Shown here: positions 14,318 to 23,183 of the stretch, one piece after another
How the letters are laid out: the number at the start of each line of letters is the position of its first letter
How positions within the stretch are numbered: the stretch's first letter is position 1
From: Alphaproteobacteria bacterium
GTDB lineage: Bacteria; Pseudomonadota; Alphaproteobacteria; ATCC43930; CGMCC-115725
Direction: 5' to 3'
DNA length: 33,812 nucleotides
Assembly (NCBI GenBank): GCA_019240125.1
Contig: JAFAYW010000130.1
Span: 1 to 33,812, forward strand
The notes under the pieces: generated by a model
The model's database searches: none
Told to the model about the DNA's origin: nothing
Seen by the model: only the letters and a program-made list of their open reading frames with translations
Translations under genes and position numbers: made by a program

Positions 14318-14647
14318 TCAGATCCCCGCCGTCTCTTTTGCTAGGGCAATGAGGGCATTGAGGTAGGCGTCGGCGCTTTCGGGAAACCGGTCGACGCCGA
14401 TCCGCATCCGATAGGCGTGGGCGCGCTCGGCATAGTCATCCATGCCGTCGAATTCGCCGAGCCAATTCAGGATCGCGACATACTCGATATAGGCTGAGGA
14501 GCTACGCGCCTGCCGCACCTCGTCGGCCAGGCGCTGCAGCAGGAAAACGGCAGCGGCGCTTTCCGCGTCATCCGGATTTTCGCCGAGCTTCTTAATCCGC
14601 CAATCAGCCGCGCGCTCAAGTTCGACTGCTGCGATCGCATGTTCCAT
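14318..14647 (-). CDS. Conserved small helical protein downstream of HNH endonuclease, unknown function
   Basis: A 109-residue acidic, mostly helical protein with no signal peptide or membrane segment. I do not recognise a named domain. Alternating Ala/Glu/Leu stretches suggest an all-alpha fold. It begins five bases after the HNH gene's stop on the same strand, so the two are almost certainly one operon. The short spacing and codon use like its neighbours support a real gene. A role as a small accessory protein of the nuclease is possible but is only inferred from position. Confidence 0.65.
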   Translation of the reverse strand: MEHAIAAVELERAADWRIKKLGENPDDAESAAAVFLLQRLADEVRQARSSSAYIEYVAILNWLGEFDGMDDYAERAHAYRMRIGVDRFPESADAYLNALIALAKETAGI

Positions 14648-14652
14648 GGCGC

Positions 14653-15216
14653 TTATGCGGGGTCGAGTTCGCTATCCCAGTAGAGATAGTCGCGCCAGCT
14701 CTCGTGCAGATAGTTGGGAGGGAAGGCACGGCCGTTTTCCTGCAGCATGAACGTGCTGGGCTGCACCGGCTTCTGCCGGGGGAACAGCCCGCTTTCATGC
14801 GGCAGACGGCTGCCCTTGAGCAGATTGCACGAGCCGCAGGCCGTGACGACGTTTGTCCACAAGGTCTTGCCGCCGCGCGAGCGCGGGATGACATGGTCGA
14901 AGGTTAATTCGTGCGACGGGCGCGGCCGGCCGCAATACTGGCAGCTGAAACGGTCGCGCAGAAACACGTTGAACCGGGTGAAGGCAGGGTTGCGCGCCGC
15001 CTGCACATATTCCTTCAGCGCAATGACACTGGGCAGCCGCATCTCATAGCTCGGGCTGCGTACATAGGTGTCGTAATGGTCGATGATGTTGACACGCTCC
15101 AGGAACACCGCCTTGACGGCGTCCTGCCACGACCACAAGGACAACGGGAAATAGCTGAGCGGACGGAAATCCGCATTGAGGACGAGGGCCGGACAGCTAT
15201 CGAGCGGGTTCACCAC
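14653..15216 (-). CDS. HNH endonuclease
   Basis: A 187-residue protein whose second half carries a zinc-framed HNH (beta-beta-alpha-metal) nuclease. The first zinc knuckle is CQYC (92-95), the catalytic motif is FDHVIPRSRGG (106-116) with His108, Asn122 follows in TNVV, and the second knuckle is CGSC (127-130) with Asn131. The N-terminal half (LVLNADFRPLSYFPLSLWSW) is the conserved lead-in of a chromosomal HNH family common across Alphaproteobacteria and Cyanobacteria. It starts with GTG at 15216. It is not next to a methyltransferase, intein or phage gene, so a housekeeping repair-type role is as likely as defence. Confidence 0.9.
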   Translation of the reverse strand: MVNPLDSCPALVLNADFRPLSYFPLSLWSWQDAVKAVFLERVNIIDHYDTYVRSPSYEMRLPSVIALKEYVQAARNPAFTRFNVFLRDRFSCQYCGRPRPSHELTFDHVIPRSRGGKTLWTNVVTACGSCNLLKGSRLPHESGLFPRQKPVQPSTFMLQENGRAFPPNYLHESWRDYLYWDSELDPA

Positions 15217-15399
15217 CGAGCGACCTTCCGTTCAACCGTTGCCCACTCGCCATAACATCGATGTATGACGGTTTGCGAACAACGTCCTTGATACCGGATC
15301 GGCCGTCGCGCGACAAGATTGCGAAGCGCGCCACGCAACGGGTCGCGGTTGTTTGCCGCAATACCCGCTACTGCTTGAAGGTGCCGCGCCGTGAAAGGC

Positions 15400-16245
15400 T
15401 CACCCTCCGACCTGGCGAATCAGCTCCGCCCAGCGGTCAAGCTGCGGCAGGAGCTGTTCCCGGGTCTCCGACATCAGTGTCACGACGGCGCCGGCGGCGC
15501 CGAGGTCGCGGAACCGCTTGAGCTTGTCGCCGTCCTCCGGCGCGCCGCCGATGGTCACCGTGAGCGAGGCCGGGTCGCGCCCCGCGTCCTCCGCCATCTT
15601 GCGGAATTTCGGCAGGTAATCGGCCGGGTCGCCCGCTGCGGCATTGGGGTACCAGCCATCGCCGTAGCGGATCGCGCGGCGCGGCGCCCACGGAAAAGCA
15701 CCGCCGACAATGACCGGCGGATGCGGCTTCTGCACCGGCTTCGGCCAGGTCATCATGGTCGGGAAATCGACGATCTCACCGTGATACTCCGGCTTCGACT
15801 GGGTCCAGATCGCCTTCATCGCCTCGATCTGCTCGCGCATCTTCAGCATGCGCGTCGCAAAGACCGTGCCGTGGTTTTCGATTTCCTCCGCATTCCACCC
15901 ACCGCCAATACCGAAGATAAAGCGGCCGCCCGACACCTTGTCGAGCGAGGCGACCGATTTCGCGGTCTGGATCGTGTCGCGCTGGATCACCAGGCAGATG
16001 CCGGTGGCGAGTTTCAGCTTTTTCGTTACCGCGCCGGCGACAGCCAATGTGACGAATGGGTCCATCACATCGTAATAGCGCTTGTGCAACTCCCCGCCGC
16101 CCGGCGGCGGGGTGCGCCGCGGCACCGGGATGTGCGAGTGTTCGGCGACCCATAACGAGCCGAAGCCACGCTCCTCGAGCGCTAACGCCAATTCGGCGGG
16201 GGTAATCGAATAATCGGTGAAAAAGATCGATGCCCCAAATTCCAT
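15400..16245 (-). CDS. LLM-class F420/flavin-dependent oxidoreductase
   Basis: A 281-residue protein of the bacterial luciferase-like monooxygenase superfamily. It starts MEFGASIFFTDYS and contains the expected TIM-barrel landmarks: LWVAEHSHIP near 31-40, TLAVAGAVTKKLKLATG, GRFIFGIGGGWNAEE, and the C-terminal DGWYPNAA. The lengths and the GIGGGWN motif fit the TIGR03619-type F420-dependent subgroup, though FMN use cannot be excluded. The open frame extends to 16302, but the ATG at 16245 sits behind GAGGAGA and gives the family N-terminus. It lies upstream of no obvious partner. Substrate unknown. Confidence 0.87.
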   Translation of the reverse strand: MEFGASIFFTDYSITPAELALALEERGFGSLWVAEHSHIPVPRRTPPPGGGELHKRYYDVMDPFVTLAVAGAVTKKLKLATGICLVIQRDTIQTAKSVASLDKVSGGRFIFGIGGGWNAEEIENHGTVFATRMLKMREQIEAMKAIWTQSKPEYHGEIVDFPTMMTWPKPVQKPHPPVIVGGAFPWAPRRAIRYGDGWYPNAAAGDPADYLPKFRKMAEDAGRDPASLTVTIGGAPEDGDKLKRFRDLGAAGAVVTLMSETREQLLPQLDRWAELIRQVGG

Positions 16246-16315
16246 CGCGCATCTCCTCGACGATTTGCCGAGGATCGTAGGGCGCCGAATCGCCGCGATC
16301 AATGACCGGCTGAGT

Positions 16316-16432
16316 TCCTCCCCCGCAGGCGGAGGAGAGGGACAATGCGCAGCATGGTAAACGGGGCAAAAGCATCGCTTGCGCGCGAGAACCCCATCCG
16401 GCCCGCCATCTCCCCCGCTTTTGCAGGGGAGG
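16316..16432. repeat. Intergenic repeat unit with two TCCTCCCC-type hairpins
   Basis: The gap between the LLM gene and the acyl-CoA synthetase holds two imperfect hairpins. One is TCCTCCCCCGC with GCGGAGGA (16316-16336). The other is TCCCCCGC with GCAGGGGA around a TTTT loop (16411-16430). The arms match the hairpin at 23131-23155, so this is a dispersed family. It would be transcribed with the minus-strand genes and could limit read-through. Confidence 0.55.
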
Positions 16433-16439
16433 ATTATGG

Positions 16440-18131
16440 TTAGGCAGTCTTGGCTGCGTGAACGCCAAGCTCGGCGATCATCTGCTCGCGCATGATGAAT
16501 TTCTGCACCTTACCGGTGACGGTCAGGGGGAATTCATCGACAAAGCGGACGTGCCGCGGGATTTTGTAATGCGCGATCTGACCGCGGCAGAATTCCTGCA
16601 ATTCAGCCGGATCAAGCGTCTCGCCCACGCGCAGTTTAACCCAGGCGCAGAGCTCCTCGCCAAAGCGCTGGTCGGGTACGCCGAACACCTGCACATCCTG
16701 AATTTTCGGATGGCGGTAGAGGAATTCCTCGACCTCGCGCGGGTAGACGTTCTCGCCGCCGCGGATGACCATGTCCTTGATGCGCCCGACGATGTTGCAG
16801 TACCCGGCATCGTCCATTGTCGCGAGGTCGCCGGTATGCATCCAGCCGGCCTGGTCGATCGCCTGGGCGGTGCGCTCCTCATCGTCCCAATAGCCGAGCA
16901 TCACTGAATAGCCGCGGGTGCAGAACTCGCCGGTCGCGCCGCGCGGCACGATGCGGCCCTCGGCGTCGATGATCTTGACCTCGACATGCGCGTGCACGCG
17001 CCCAACGGTCGAGACGCGCTGCTCCAGCGGGTCGTCGGTCGCGGTCTGTGTGCTGACCGGGCTGGTTTCCGTCATGCCGTAGCCGATGGTGATCTGCGAC
17101 AGATGCATCTGCTCGATGCAGCGCCGCATGATCTCGATTGGGCATGGCGCGCCGGCCATCATGCCGGTGCGCAGGCTCGAAAGATCGAAGCTGGCGAATT
17201 CCGGGTGTTCCAATTCGGCGATGAACATCGTCGGCACGCCGTAAAGCGAGGTGCAGCGCTCCTCGGCGACGGTCTGCAATGTCGCCAGCGGGTCGAAGCC
17301 TTCGCCCGGGAACACCATCGCCGCCCCGTGCGTGATGCAGGCGAGATTGCCGATCACCATGCCAAAGCAGTGATAGAGCGGCACCGGAATGCACACCTTG
17401 TCCTGCTCGGTGTAGTGCATCGCCTCGCCGAGGAAGTAGCCGTTATTGAGGATGTTGTGGTGCGACAGCGTCGCACCCTTAGGCGCGCCGGTGGTGCCCG
17501 ATGTGAACTGGATGTTGATCGGGTCGTCGAACTGCAGGCGATCGGCTAGCTCTACGAGACGCGCCGCTTCGGCGCTACCGCCCACCGTCATGACATGGTC
17601 GAAGGCGAAGCAGCCCGGCGCGGGCGTCGCGCCGATCTGGACAACGATTTCAAGCTGCGGCAGCTTGGCGGCACGCAGACCGCCGGGTACGGCATCGGCC
17701 AATTCCGGCGCCAGCGTGTTCAGCATGCCGATATAAACACTGCTCTTGAAGGCGGTGGCGGTGACTAGGGCGCGGCATCCGACCTTATTGAGGGCGTATT
17801 CCAACTCGCTCGTACGGTAGGCCGGGTTGATGTTGACCAGAATCAGGCCGGCTTTCGCGGTGGCGAATTGCGCGACGACCCATTCGGCGCAGTTCGGCGC
17901 CCAGATGCCAATGCGATCGCCCGGCTCAAGCCCCATCGCCAGGAGCCCCGCGGCAAACGCGTCGACACGCTCGCCAAGCTGGCGGTAGGTCCAGCGAATG
18001 CCTTGCTGGCGCACGCTCAGCGCGTGGCAGCCGCCGTGGCGAGCCACCGTGCGGTCGAAAAAATTGCCGATCGTTTCGCCGATCAGCGCTGTGTCCGATG
18101 CGCCATGCGCGTAACTCAACGCTTGGCTCAC
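16440..18131 (-). CDS. AMP-binding acyl-CoA synthetase
   Basis: A 563-residue ANL-superfamily ligase that activates a carboxylic acid to acyl-AMP and then acyl-CoA. All core motifs are visible: the P-loop [12 protein letters not shown] (209-220), YGMTET (351-356), the hinge-region HTGDL with Asp435, [16 protein letters not shown] (449-464), and the C-terminal catalytic lysine in TGKVQKF (539-545). The N-terminal block [16 protein letters not shown] is standard for FadD-type enzymes acting on medium to long chains. Length is typical. It is transcribed alone downstream of the pssA gene, with 36 bases between them, so read-through from psd-pssA is possible. Chain-length specificity cannot be read. 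Confidence 0.92.
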   Translation of the reverse strand: MSQALSYAHGASDTALIGETIGNFFDRTVARHGGCHALSVRQQGIRWTYRQLGERVDAFAAGLLAMGLEPGDRIGIWAPNCAEWVVAQFATAKAGLILVNINPAYRTSELEYALNKVGCRALVTATAFKSSVYIGMLNTLAPELADAVPGGLRAAKLPQLEIVVQIGATPAPGCFAFDHVMTVGGSAEAARLVELADRLQFDDPINIQFTSGTTGAPKGATLSHHNILNNGYFLGEAMHYTEQDKVCIPVPLYHCFGMVIGNLACITHGAAMVFPGEGFDPLATLQTVAEERCTSLYGVPTMFIAELEHPEFASFDLSSLRTGMMAGAPCPIEIMRRCIEQMHLSQITIGYGMTETSPVSTQTATDDPLEQRVSTVGRVHAHVEVKIIDAEGRIVPRGATGEFCTRGYSVMLGYWDDEERTAQAIDQAGWMHTGDLATMDDAGYCNIVGRIKDMVIRGGENVYPREVEEFLYRHPKIQDVQVFGVPDQRFGEELCAWVKLRVGETLDPAELQEFCRGQIAHYKIPRHVRFVDEFPLTVTGKVQKFIMREQMIAELGVHAAKTA

Positions 18132-18167
18132 GATACGGCCTCCCAGGTGATGTTTTGTTGTACTCGG

Positions 18168-19100
18168 TCAGTGGCGCCACGCGCTGGCGGGCGTGCTGTT
18201 ATCGTCTGCTGAGGGGATTTCAGGCGCGGTGACGGGGGGCTGCGCGCCAGGTGCCGGCGGCGGCACCGGGCTGGCAACTGTGGCGTCGGCTCGTCGCGCC
18301 TCGAATTGCTCGCGCGCCCGCATTGCCGCCTGCACCGTGAGCGGGATCGAGACGATATAGATCAGTCCGATGCAGGTCAGGGTGGGCCACGGCGCGGTCG
18401 TGAAGAAGGCGATCATCAGCACGATCACCAGCAGCGTCGGGATGACCATCTGGTGCGGGACGCGGATGCGCTTCAGCGATACGGTCGGCACCGTGCTGAC
18501 CATCATCACCGCGACGATGCTGATCCAGATGCCGTTCAGATACGGCGATCGGGCAATGAAATCGCCCCACTCGAAGCTGATGAACATCGGCACCATGACC
18601 AGCCCGGCGCCGGCCGGCGCCGGCGCGCCCTTGAAGAAATTGGCAAGGTACGGCACGGGCTCGGTGGCGAGCTGCGCGTTGAAGCGCGCCAGACGCAGGG
18701 CGCAGCACACCGCGTAGAACAGGACGATGACCCAGCCGACGCTGTGCCACGCCGCCATGGTCCAAAGATACAAGACCGCCGCGGGGGCGACCCCAAAGCT
18801 GATGAAGTCCGACAGGCTGTCAAGTTCCGCGCCGAAACTCGATGTCGCCTTCAGCAGGCGCGCCAGCCGCCCGTCCAAACCGTCGAATATGCCGGCCGCG
18901 ATAATCGTGAGGGTGGCGTACTGGTACTGGCCGTTGATGGCAAAGCGGATAGCGGTCATACCGGCACACAGCGCCAGCAGAGTCAGCACATTCGGTACCA
19001 TGCGGTTGACCGAAAGATGCGACAACCGCCGCACCCGCATATGCGGGTGCCGCTCGCGGAAGCGTTCGCGTGATCGTCCCGAACGTCCCGGCAACTTCAT
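18168..19100 (-). CDS. pssA: CDP-diacylglycerol-serine O-phosphatidyltransferase
   Basis: A 310-residue membrane enzyme that makes phosphatidylserine from CDP-diacylglycerol and serine. The CDP-alcohol phosphotransferase motif is complete: Asp76-Gly77, Ala80-Arg81, Gly90, Asp94 and Asp98, in DGRLARLLK and FGAELDSLSD. The N-terminal PNVLTLLALCAGM is the usual first helix of the PssA type-II family, and several helices follow. An extra basic N-terminal stretch of about 20 residues precedes it; an internal ATG at residue 21 is an alternative start. The C-terminal 40 residues are Pro/Ala-rich and probably disordered. It follows psd after about 60 bases, forming the phosphatidylethanolamine pathway. 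Confidence 0.93.
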   Translation of the reverse strand: MKLPGRSGRSRERFRERHPHMRVRRLSHLSVNRMVPNVLTLLALCAGMTAIRFAINGQYQYATLTIIAAGIFDGLDGRLARLLKATSSFGAELDSLSDFISFGVAPAAVLYLWTMAAWHSVGWVIVLFYAVCCALRLARFNAQLATEPVPYLANFFKGAPAPAGAGLVMVPMFISFEWGDFIARSPYLNGIWISIVAVMMVSTVPTVSLKRIRVPHQMVIPTLLVIVLMIAFFTTAPWPTLTCIGLIYIVSIPLTVQAAMRAREQFEARRADATVASPVPPPAPGAQPPVTAPEIPSADDNSTPASAWRH

Positions 19101-19163
19101 CCTCCCTGACGTTGGTCGCTTGGGCCTCAGCCTACACGATTCCCGGCCGCGCGAAGGCGATAT

Positions 19164-19853
19164 TCAGTGGGCGAAACCCTCGGTCGCCGGCGCCGCGGCG
19201 GCGCTATCCGCGAGCACAGTCTCCCCCGCGACAGTGCGCTGCCCCACCGCCACCACCGGCATATAGGGCGGTGGGCAATAGACATCGACGCGCGAGCCGA
19301 AACGGATCAGTCCGATACGCTGGCCGATGGTCAGGCGCTGCCCTTCATAGGCGGGGCATACGATGCGCCGCGCCACCAGGCCAGCGATCAACACGAACGG
19401 GATGGCCGGGCCCGCGTCGGGCGCGATGCTCACCGCCAGGCGCTCATTGTCGAGGCTCGCCTTATCGAGATTGGCGCTGACGAACTTGCCCGGCGTGTAC
19501 CGGCGCGCGACCAGCTGGCCGCCGATCGGAGCGCGGGCGATATGCACGTCGAGCAGGTTGAGGAAAATGCCGATCCGCGGCACCGCAATCGGGTCGAGCC
19601 CCAGTTCCGGCGGGGGCGTGGCGGGACCGACCGACACGATCAGCCCATCAGCCGGACTGACGATGATGCCTGGCCGCCGCGGTGTTACCCGCCATGGATC
19701 GCGGAAGAAGTACGCGATCCACAGCGTGGCTACGACCCCGAACCACCCAGCCGGCGCCCACAGCAGGAACAGCAGCAGCGTGACCACCGCCGCGATCGCG
19801 ATGAACTTCCAACCATCACTATGGATCGGCGCGAGGATCTGGCGGAGCATCAC
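19164..19853 (-). CDS. psd: Phosphatidylserine decarboxylase
   Basis: A 229-residue, short-type phosphatidylserine decarboxylase, which converts phosphatidylserine to phosphatidylethanolamine with a pyruvoyl cofactor. The self-cleavage site is visible as RFGSRVD, cleaving between Gly186 and Ser187. YFFRDPWR (48-55), SPADG (66-70) and FLNLLDVHIARAP (97-109) are the family's conserved segments. Two N-terminal helices anchor it in the inner membrane. It starts with tandem ATGs at 19853 and 19850. It is the first gene of a psd-pssA operon, the standard arrangement in Alphaproteobacteria. Confidence 0.94.
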   Translation of the reverse strand: MMLRQILAPIHSDGWKFIAIAAVVTLLLFLLWAPAGWFGVVATLWIAYFFRDPWRVTPRRPGIIVSPADGLIVSVGPATPPPELGLDPIAVPRIGIFLNLLDVHIARAPIGGQLVARRYTPGKFVSANLDKASLDNERLAVSIAPDAGPAIPFVLIAGLVARRIVCPAYEGQRLTIGQRIGLIRFGSRVDVYCPPPYMPVVAVGQRTVAGETVLADSAAAAPATEGFAH

Positions 19854-19959
19854 GCCAATCTAATGCACTCGCGCCATTCGGGTAGAGCCGGGTTCGAGGT
19901 ATCTTCGAGAGGCGAGAAGCTGCCGCACCGCGGCGCGCCGAAACGGGAGGAGAAGCAAC

Positions 19960-21360
19960 ATGTCGCTTAGCCGCGAATTCGGCGCGTTTGTCGCCGGCCT
20001 GACTTACGACAGTCTCCCCCTCGATGTCATCGATCGTGCCAAGGGTGTGACGTTGCAGGCGCTGTCCTCGGCGCTGGTCGCGCATGCCATGCCGGCGGGC
20101 AAGCAGGCCCTCGCCCTGATGCAGGAGGAGGAAGCCGGCGGCGCCGGCGTGGCAACCGTCCTGTGCAGTGGCGCGCGGTTGACCAAGGCCGGGGCCGCTT
20201 TCGTCAATTGCGAGATGATCTTTGCCGGTGGCAAGTGGGACACCTTCCGCATGCTGACCCACCCCGGCACTGCGATACTGCCGGCGGCCCTGGCGGCGGC
20301 GGAGGTCGCCGGCTCATCCGGCCGCGAGTTCCTGACCGCGGTTGCCGCCGCCTATGAGGTGATGGAGCGGATGGCGTCGGAATACATACCGACGGTGATG
20401 TCGCGCGGCTTTCACGCCGGGCCGGTATTCGGGATTTTCGGCGCGGCGGTAGCGGCTGCCAAGATCCAGCGCCTCAACGCCGAGCAGGTGCACGGCGCGA
20501 TCGCGCAATGCGTCAACCTCGCCTCGGGCAATCTCGAAGGCATCCGCAGCGGCGGGCGCTCCTTGCGCGAGGGCGGCGCGGTGCGCAACGCGTTGCTGGC
20601 GGTCGCGCTGGCGCGGCACGGCACGCCCGGCGGCGAGACCGTGCTCGAAGGCGAAGCTGGCTTCTATCATTCCTATGCCGGCAATCACCGCGGCGATCTG
20701 CGTTACAGCTTCACGGCCCGAAACCATGCCGACGTAACGAAGATCACCGAGGGGCTCGGCCGCGACTGGATGTTCTTGGAAACGCTGTACCGGGTCTATT
20801 CGACCGCCGGCTACAACATCGCGCATGTCGACGTGACCGCCGCGCTGTGCGCCGAGCACGACATTACCTACGACCAGATCGACCGGATCGAGGCGGTCGT
20901 GAACTGGATGGAGACCGAGTACCCGAGCCCCGCCTTCCCGATCCCGACCCGCGGGGTGGCGGCCGGCCCCAGCGTTGGCAGCACGCCGTATTTCACGGCC
21001 TACGGCGCGGCAACACGCGGTTATCCGATGCTGCGCGGCGACCGGCCGGGTCCCGGCGAAAGCGATCCACCGGAGGTGCTCGACCTGATGCGCCGCGTCA
21101 CCCTGATCCCCAGCGTCGGCCGCACCCTGTTCGGCCCCCGGATCACGGTGTTCCTGAAAGACGGGCGCCAGTTCAGCCGCGAAGGCACCGGCCGCGAATT
21201 CATCTGGGATTTCGAGGAAGAAGCGCGCCGAATCGGCACCGTCGCGGCGGGACTGGCGATCAGCGCGGCACAGTACGACCGACTGATCGACACCTGCAGG
21301 CGGCTCGAAACAATCGATAACGCCGCGGCGACGCTGATCGGCCTGACGGTGCCAGGCTGA
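19960..21360 (+). CDS. MmgE/PrpD family protein
   Basis: A 466-residue member of the MmgE/PrpD family, whose known members are 2-methylcitrate dehydratase and cis-aconitate decarboxylase. The all-helical N-terminal domain contains FVNCEMIFAGGKWDTF, where the usual active-site Asp/His region lies, and HPGTAILPAALAAAE. FHAGPVFGIFGAAVAAAK matches the family's GFHxT-type motif, with Ala in place of the usual Thr. The C-terminal domain follows. The start ATG is preceded by GGGAGGAG with good spacing. There is no prpB/prpC nearby, so a role in propionate metabolism is not supported; an isomerase or dehydratase in a peripheral catabolic pathway is more likely. Confidence 0.85.
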   Translation: MSLSREFGAFVAGLTYDSLPLDVIDRAKGVTLQALSSALVAHAMPAGKQALALMQEEEAGGAGVATVLCSGARLTKAGAAFVNCEMIFAGGKWDTFRMLTHPGTAILPAALAAAEVAGSSGREFLTAVAAAYEVMERMASEYIPTVMSRGFHAGPVFGIFGAAVAAAKIQRLNAEQVHGAIAQCVNLASGNLEGIRSGGRSLREGGAVRNALLAVALARHGTPGGETVLEGEAGFYHSYAGNHRGDLRYSFTARNHADVTKITEGLGRDWMFLETLYRVYSTAGYNIAHVDVTAALCAEHDITYDQIDRIEAVVNWMETEYPSPAFPIPTRGVAAGPSVGSTPYFTAYGAATRGYPMLRGDRPGPGESDPPEVLDLMRRVTLIPSVGRTLFGPRITVFLKDGRQFSREGTGREFIWDFEEEARRIGTVAAGLAISAAQYDRLIDTCRRLETIDNAAATLIGLTVPG

Positions 21361-21383
21361 GGCCGCGTAAGGCCGGCACCGAG

Positions 21384-21473
21384 ACTTCGCCGCATCCCGG
21401 CGAAAGGCGAGGTCCGTGGCGCAGCCAACTCCCTGCTTGAATTGTGGATTCCGGCGTTTCCCGGCGATGCGAA
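21384..21473. repeat. Decayed inverted intergenic repeat (CCCGGCGAA type)
   Basis: A local hairpin, TTCGCCG with CGGCGAA (21386-21404), is followed by GGATTCCGGCGTTTCCCGGCGATGCGAA-like sequence on the right. The two halves, CGCATCCCGGCGAAA and TTTCCCGGCGATGCG, are approximate inverted copies. This is another palindromic repeat class common in alphaproteobacterial intergenic DNA. The rest of the 280-base gap to 21641 shows no gene. Confidence 0.5.
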
Positions 21474-21640
21474 CAGTTGGGGAGTGGAAAGTGCCCGGGC
21501 TCAAGAACCGGCATGACTGAGCCGTCAGCATCCCGCCATGCCGCAGCGGCCGCTGCGCTGCTTTGCCGCGCGCGGGTTTGACTCCAGGGGCGGGGCGGGC
21601 CTAGGCTTTCACGTCGAATTCCACGCCCGGGAGAGTATCG

Positions 21641-23107
21641 ATGAGTGCGAAGAAGAGCCCCGAAGAGATTCGCAAAAACCTTAAACATCCGGTGATCGAC
21701 GGCGACGGCCATTGGGTCGAATACACGCCGGTATTTGCCGAAAAGATACGCAAGGTGACGGGCGATCTCGGCGCCGACGGCTTCATCGCCTCGCAGCAGC
21801 GCATTCCGAGTGCGCTCAACATGACGCGGCAGCAGCGCAAAGAACGCGCCGTCGCAATGGAAGGGTTCTGGGGCCGCCAGGCGGTCAACACCCACGATCG
21901 CGCGACCGCGATGATGCCGCGTATGTTCTATGACCGCCTCGACGAACTCGGCATCGATTTCGGCATCGTCTACCCCACCGCCGGTCTCGGCATTCCGCGC
22001 ATCGCCGACGAGGCGACCCGCAAGGCTGTGATCCGCGGCTTCAATGTTGTCACTCACGATTACTTCAAGGAATTCAGCAACCGGCTAACCCCGGCCGCGG
22101 TGATCGGCGTCGGCACGCCGGAAGAGGCGATCGAGGAATTGGAGTTCTGCGTCAGGCAGCTCGGCTCAAAGGTCGCGATGTTCGGCAGCGGTGTGCGCCG
22201 CCCGATGAAACAGGCCAAGGGCGTCGATCCCGATATCGCCAAGGCATCGGCGTTTTTTGACCAGCTCGGCATCGACAGCGAATACGATTACGACCCGGTC
22301 TGGCAGAAATGCCGCGAGCTCGGCGTCGCGCCGACCTTCCACACCGGGGGGCGCGGCTATGGCGAGCGGATGAGCCCGTCAAACTTCACCTTTAACCACA
22401 TCGGGCATTTCGCGGCGGCCGGGCATAATGTCGCTAAGGCATTGTTCCTCGGCGGCGTGACTCGGCGCTTCCCGGATCTGCGTTTCGCCTTCCTTGAAGG
22501 CGGCGTCGGCTGGGGCTGCCAACTTTATTGCGACCTGATCGAGCATTGGGAGCGGCGCGGCGCCAAGGGGCTCGAGGACATGGACCCGACCAAGCTCGAC
22601 CGTAAATATCTGCGCGAGATGGTCGACAAATACGGCTATCCCGATATCGCCGCCGAGCTCGACAAACGCGATGGCTGGCCGCTCGAGGAAGACTTCTTGA
22701 CCGGTGGCGAACCGCCCGACGACTACATCCACTGCAACATCACCAAGAAGCAGGATTGGATCGACCTGTATGCCAAGCCGTATTATTTCGGCTGCGAGGC
22801 CGACGATGCGATGAACTCCGTCGCGTTTGGCAAGGCGATGCCGCTTGGCGCCCGCATCAACGCCCTCTACAGCTCCGATATCGGCCATTTCGATGTGAAG
22901 GACATGCGCAACCCGTTGCGCCAGGCCTGGGAGTTGGTCGAGGACGAACTCATCACCGAAGACGATTTCAAGGAATTCACCTTCTCCAATTCGGTGCGGC
23001 TGTGGGGGACGCAGAACCCGCGCTTCTTCGAGGGCACCCCGGTCGCCAAGGAAGCGGCCGCGGTATTGCGGGAAAGCGCCGCGCCGGTGCGCGCCGCGGC
23101 GGAGTAA
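21641..23107 (+). CDS. Amidohydrolase family 2 (ACMSD-like metal-dependent hydrolase/decarboxylase)
   Basis: A 488-residue TIM-barrel amidohydrolase-2 protein. The first metal motif appears as VIDGDGHWVE (18-27), where the usual DxHxH is DGDGH with His24. His234 in PTFHTGG, the FNHIGHF block (251-257) with two histidines, and ALFLGGVTRRFPDLRFAFLEGG supply the remaining barrel landmarks. DIGHFD near residue 413 would hold the last catalytic Asp. It is larger than ACMSD, like many uncharacterised soil-bacterial members. RBS-like GGGAG lies about nine bases before the ATG. The TauD gene follows in the same direction after a hairpin, suggesting one catabolic unit. Substrate unknown. Confidence 0.85.
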   Translation: MSAKKSPEEIRKNLKHPVIDGDGHWVEYTPVFAEKIRKVTGDLGADGFIASQQRIPSALNMTRQQRKERAVAMEGFWGRQAVNTHDRATAMMPRMFYDRLDELGIDFGIVYPTAGLGIPRIADEATRKAVIRGFNVVTHDYFKEFSNRLTPAAVIGVGTPEEAIEELEFCVRQLGSKVAMFGSGVRRPMKQAKGVDPDIAKASAFFDQLGIDSEYDYDPVWQKCRELGVAPTFHTGGRGYGERMSPSNFTFNHIGHFAAAGHNVAKALFLGGVTRRFPDLRFAFLEGGVGWGCQLYCDLIEHWERRGAKGLEDMDPTKLDRKYLREMVDKYGYPDIAAELDKRDGWPLEEDFLTGGEPPDDYIHCNITKKQDWIDLYAKPYYFGCEADDAMNSVAFGKAMPLGARINALYSSDIGHFDVKDMRNPLRQAWELVEDELITEDDFKEFTFSNSVRLWGTQNPRFFEGTPVAKEAAAVLRESAAPVRAAAE

Positions 23108-23130
23108 TCTCGTTCGGGTCACAGCATGGT

Positions 23131-23155
23131 TCCTCCCCTGCGACGCGGGGGAGGA
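23131..23155. repeat. Hairpin between amidohydrolase and dioxygenase genes
   Basis: TCCTCCCCTGC (23131-23141) pairs with GCGGGGGAGGA (23145-23155), eleven base pairs with one G-T wobble and a three-base loop. It has the same arm sequence as the unit at 16316-16432. No T-tract follows, so it is better seen as a repeat that may stabilise or attenuate the transcript than as a true terminator. Confidence 0.65.
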
Positions 23156-23183
23156 GCGGAATAGGATAGAGGAGGAATAAGCC

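Noticed and set aside
14318..15216. HNH endonuclease and small partner as a defence or toxin-antitoxin pair
   Set aside because: This HNH type is a common chromosomal family, and the partner has no immunity or antitoxin features that I can recognise.
15261..15521. 86-codon plus-strand frame starting at 15261
   Set aside because: No motif, no ribosome site, and its second half overlaps the LLM oxidoreductase gene in antisense.
18306..19073. 255-codon plus-strand open frame
   Set aside because: It lies wholly antisense to pssA, whose catalytic motif is complete; composition is typical of a shadow frame.
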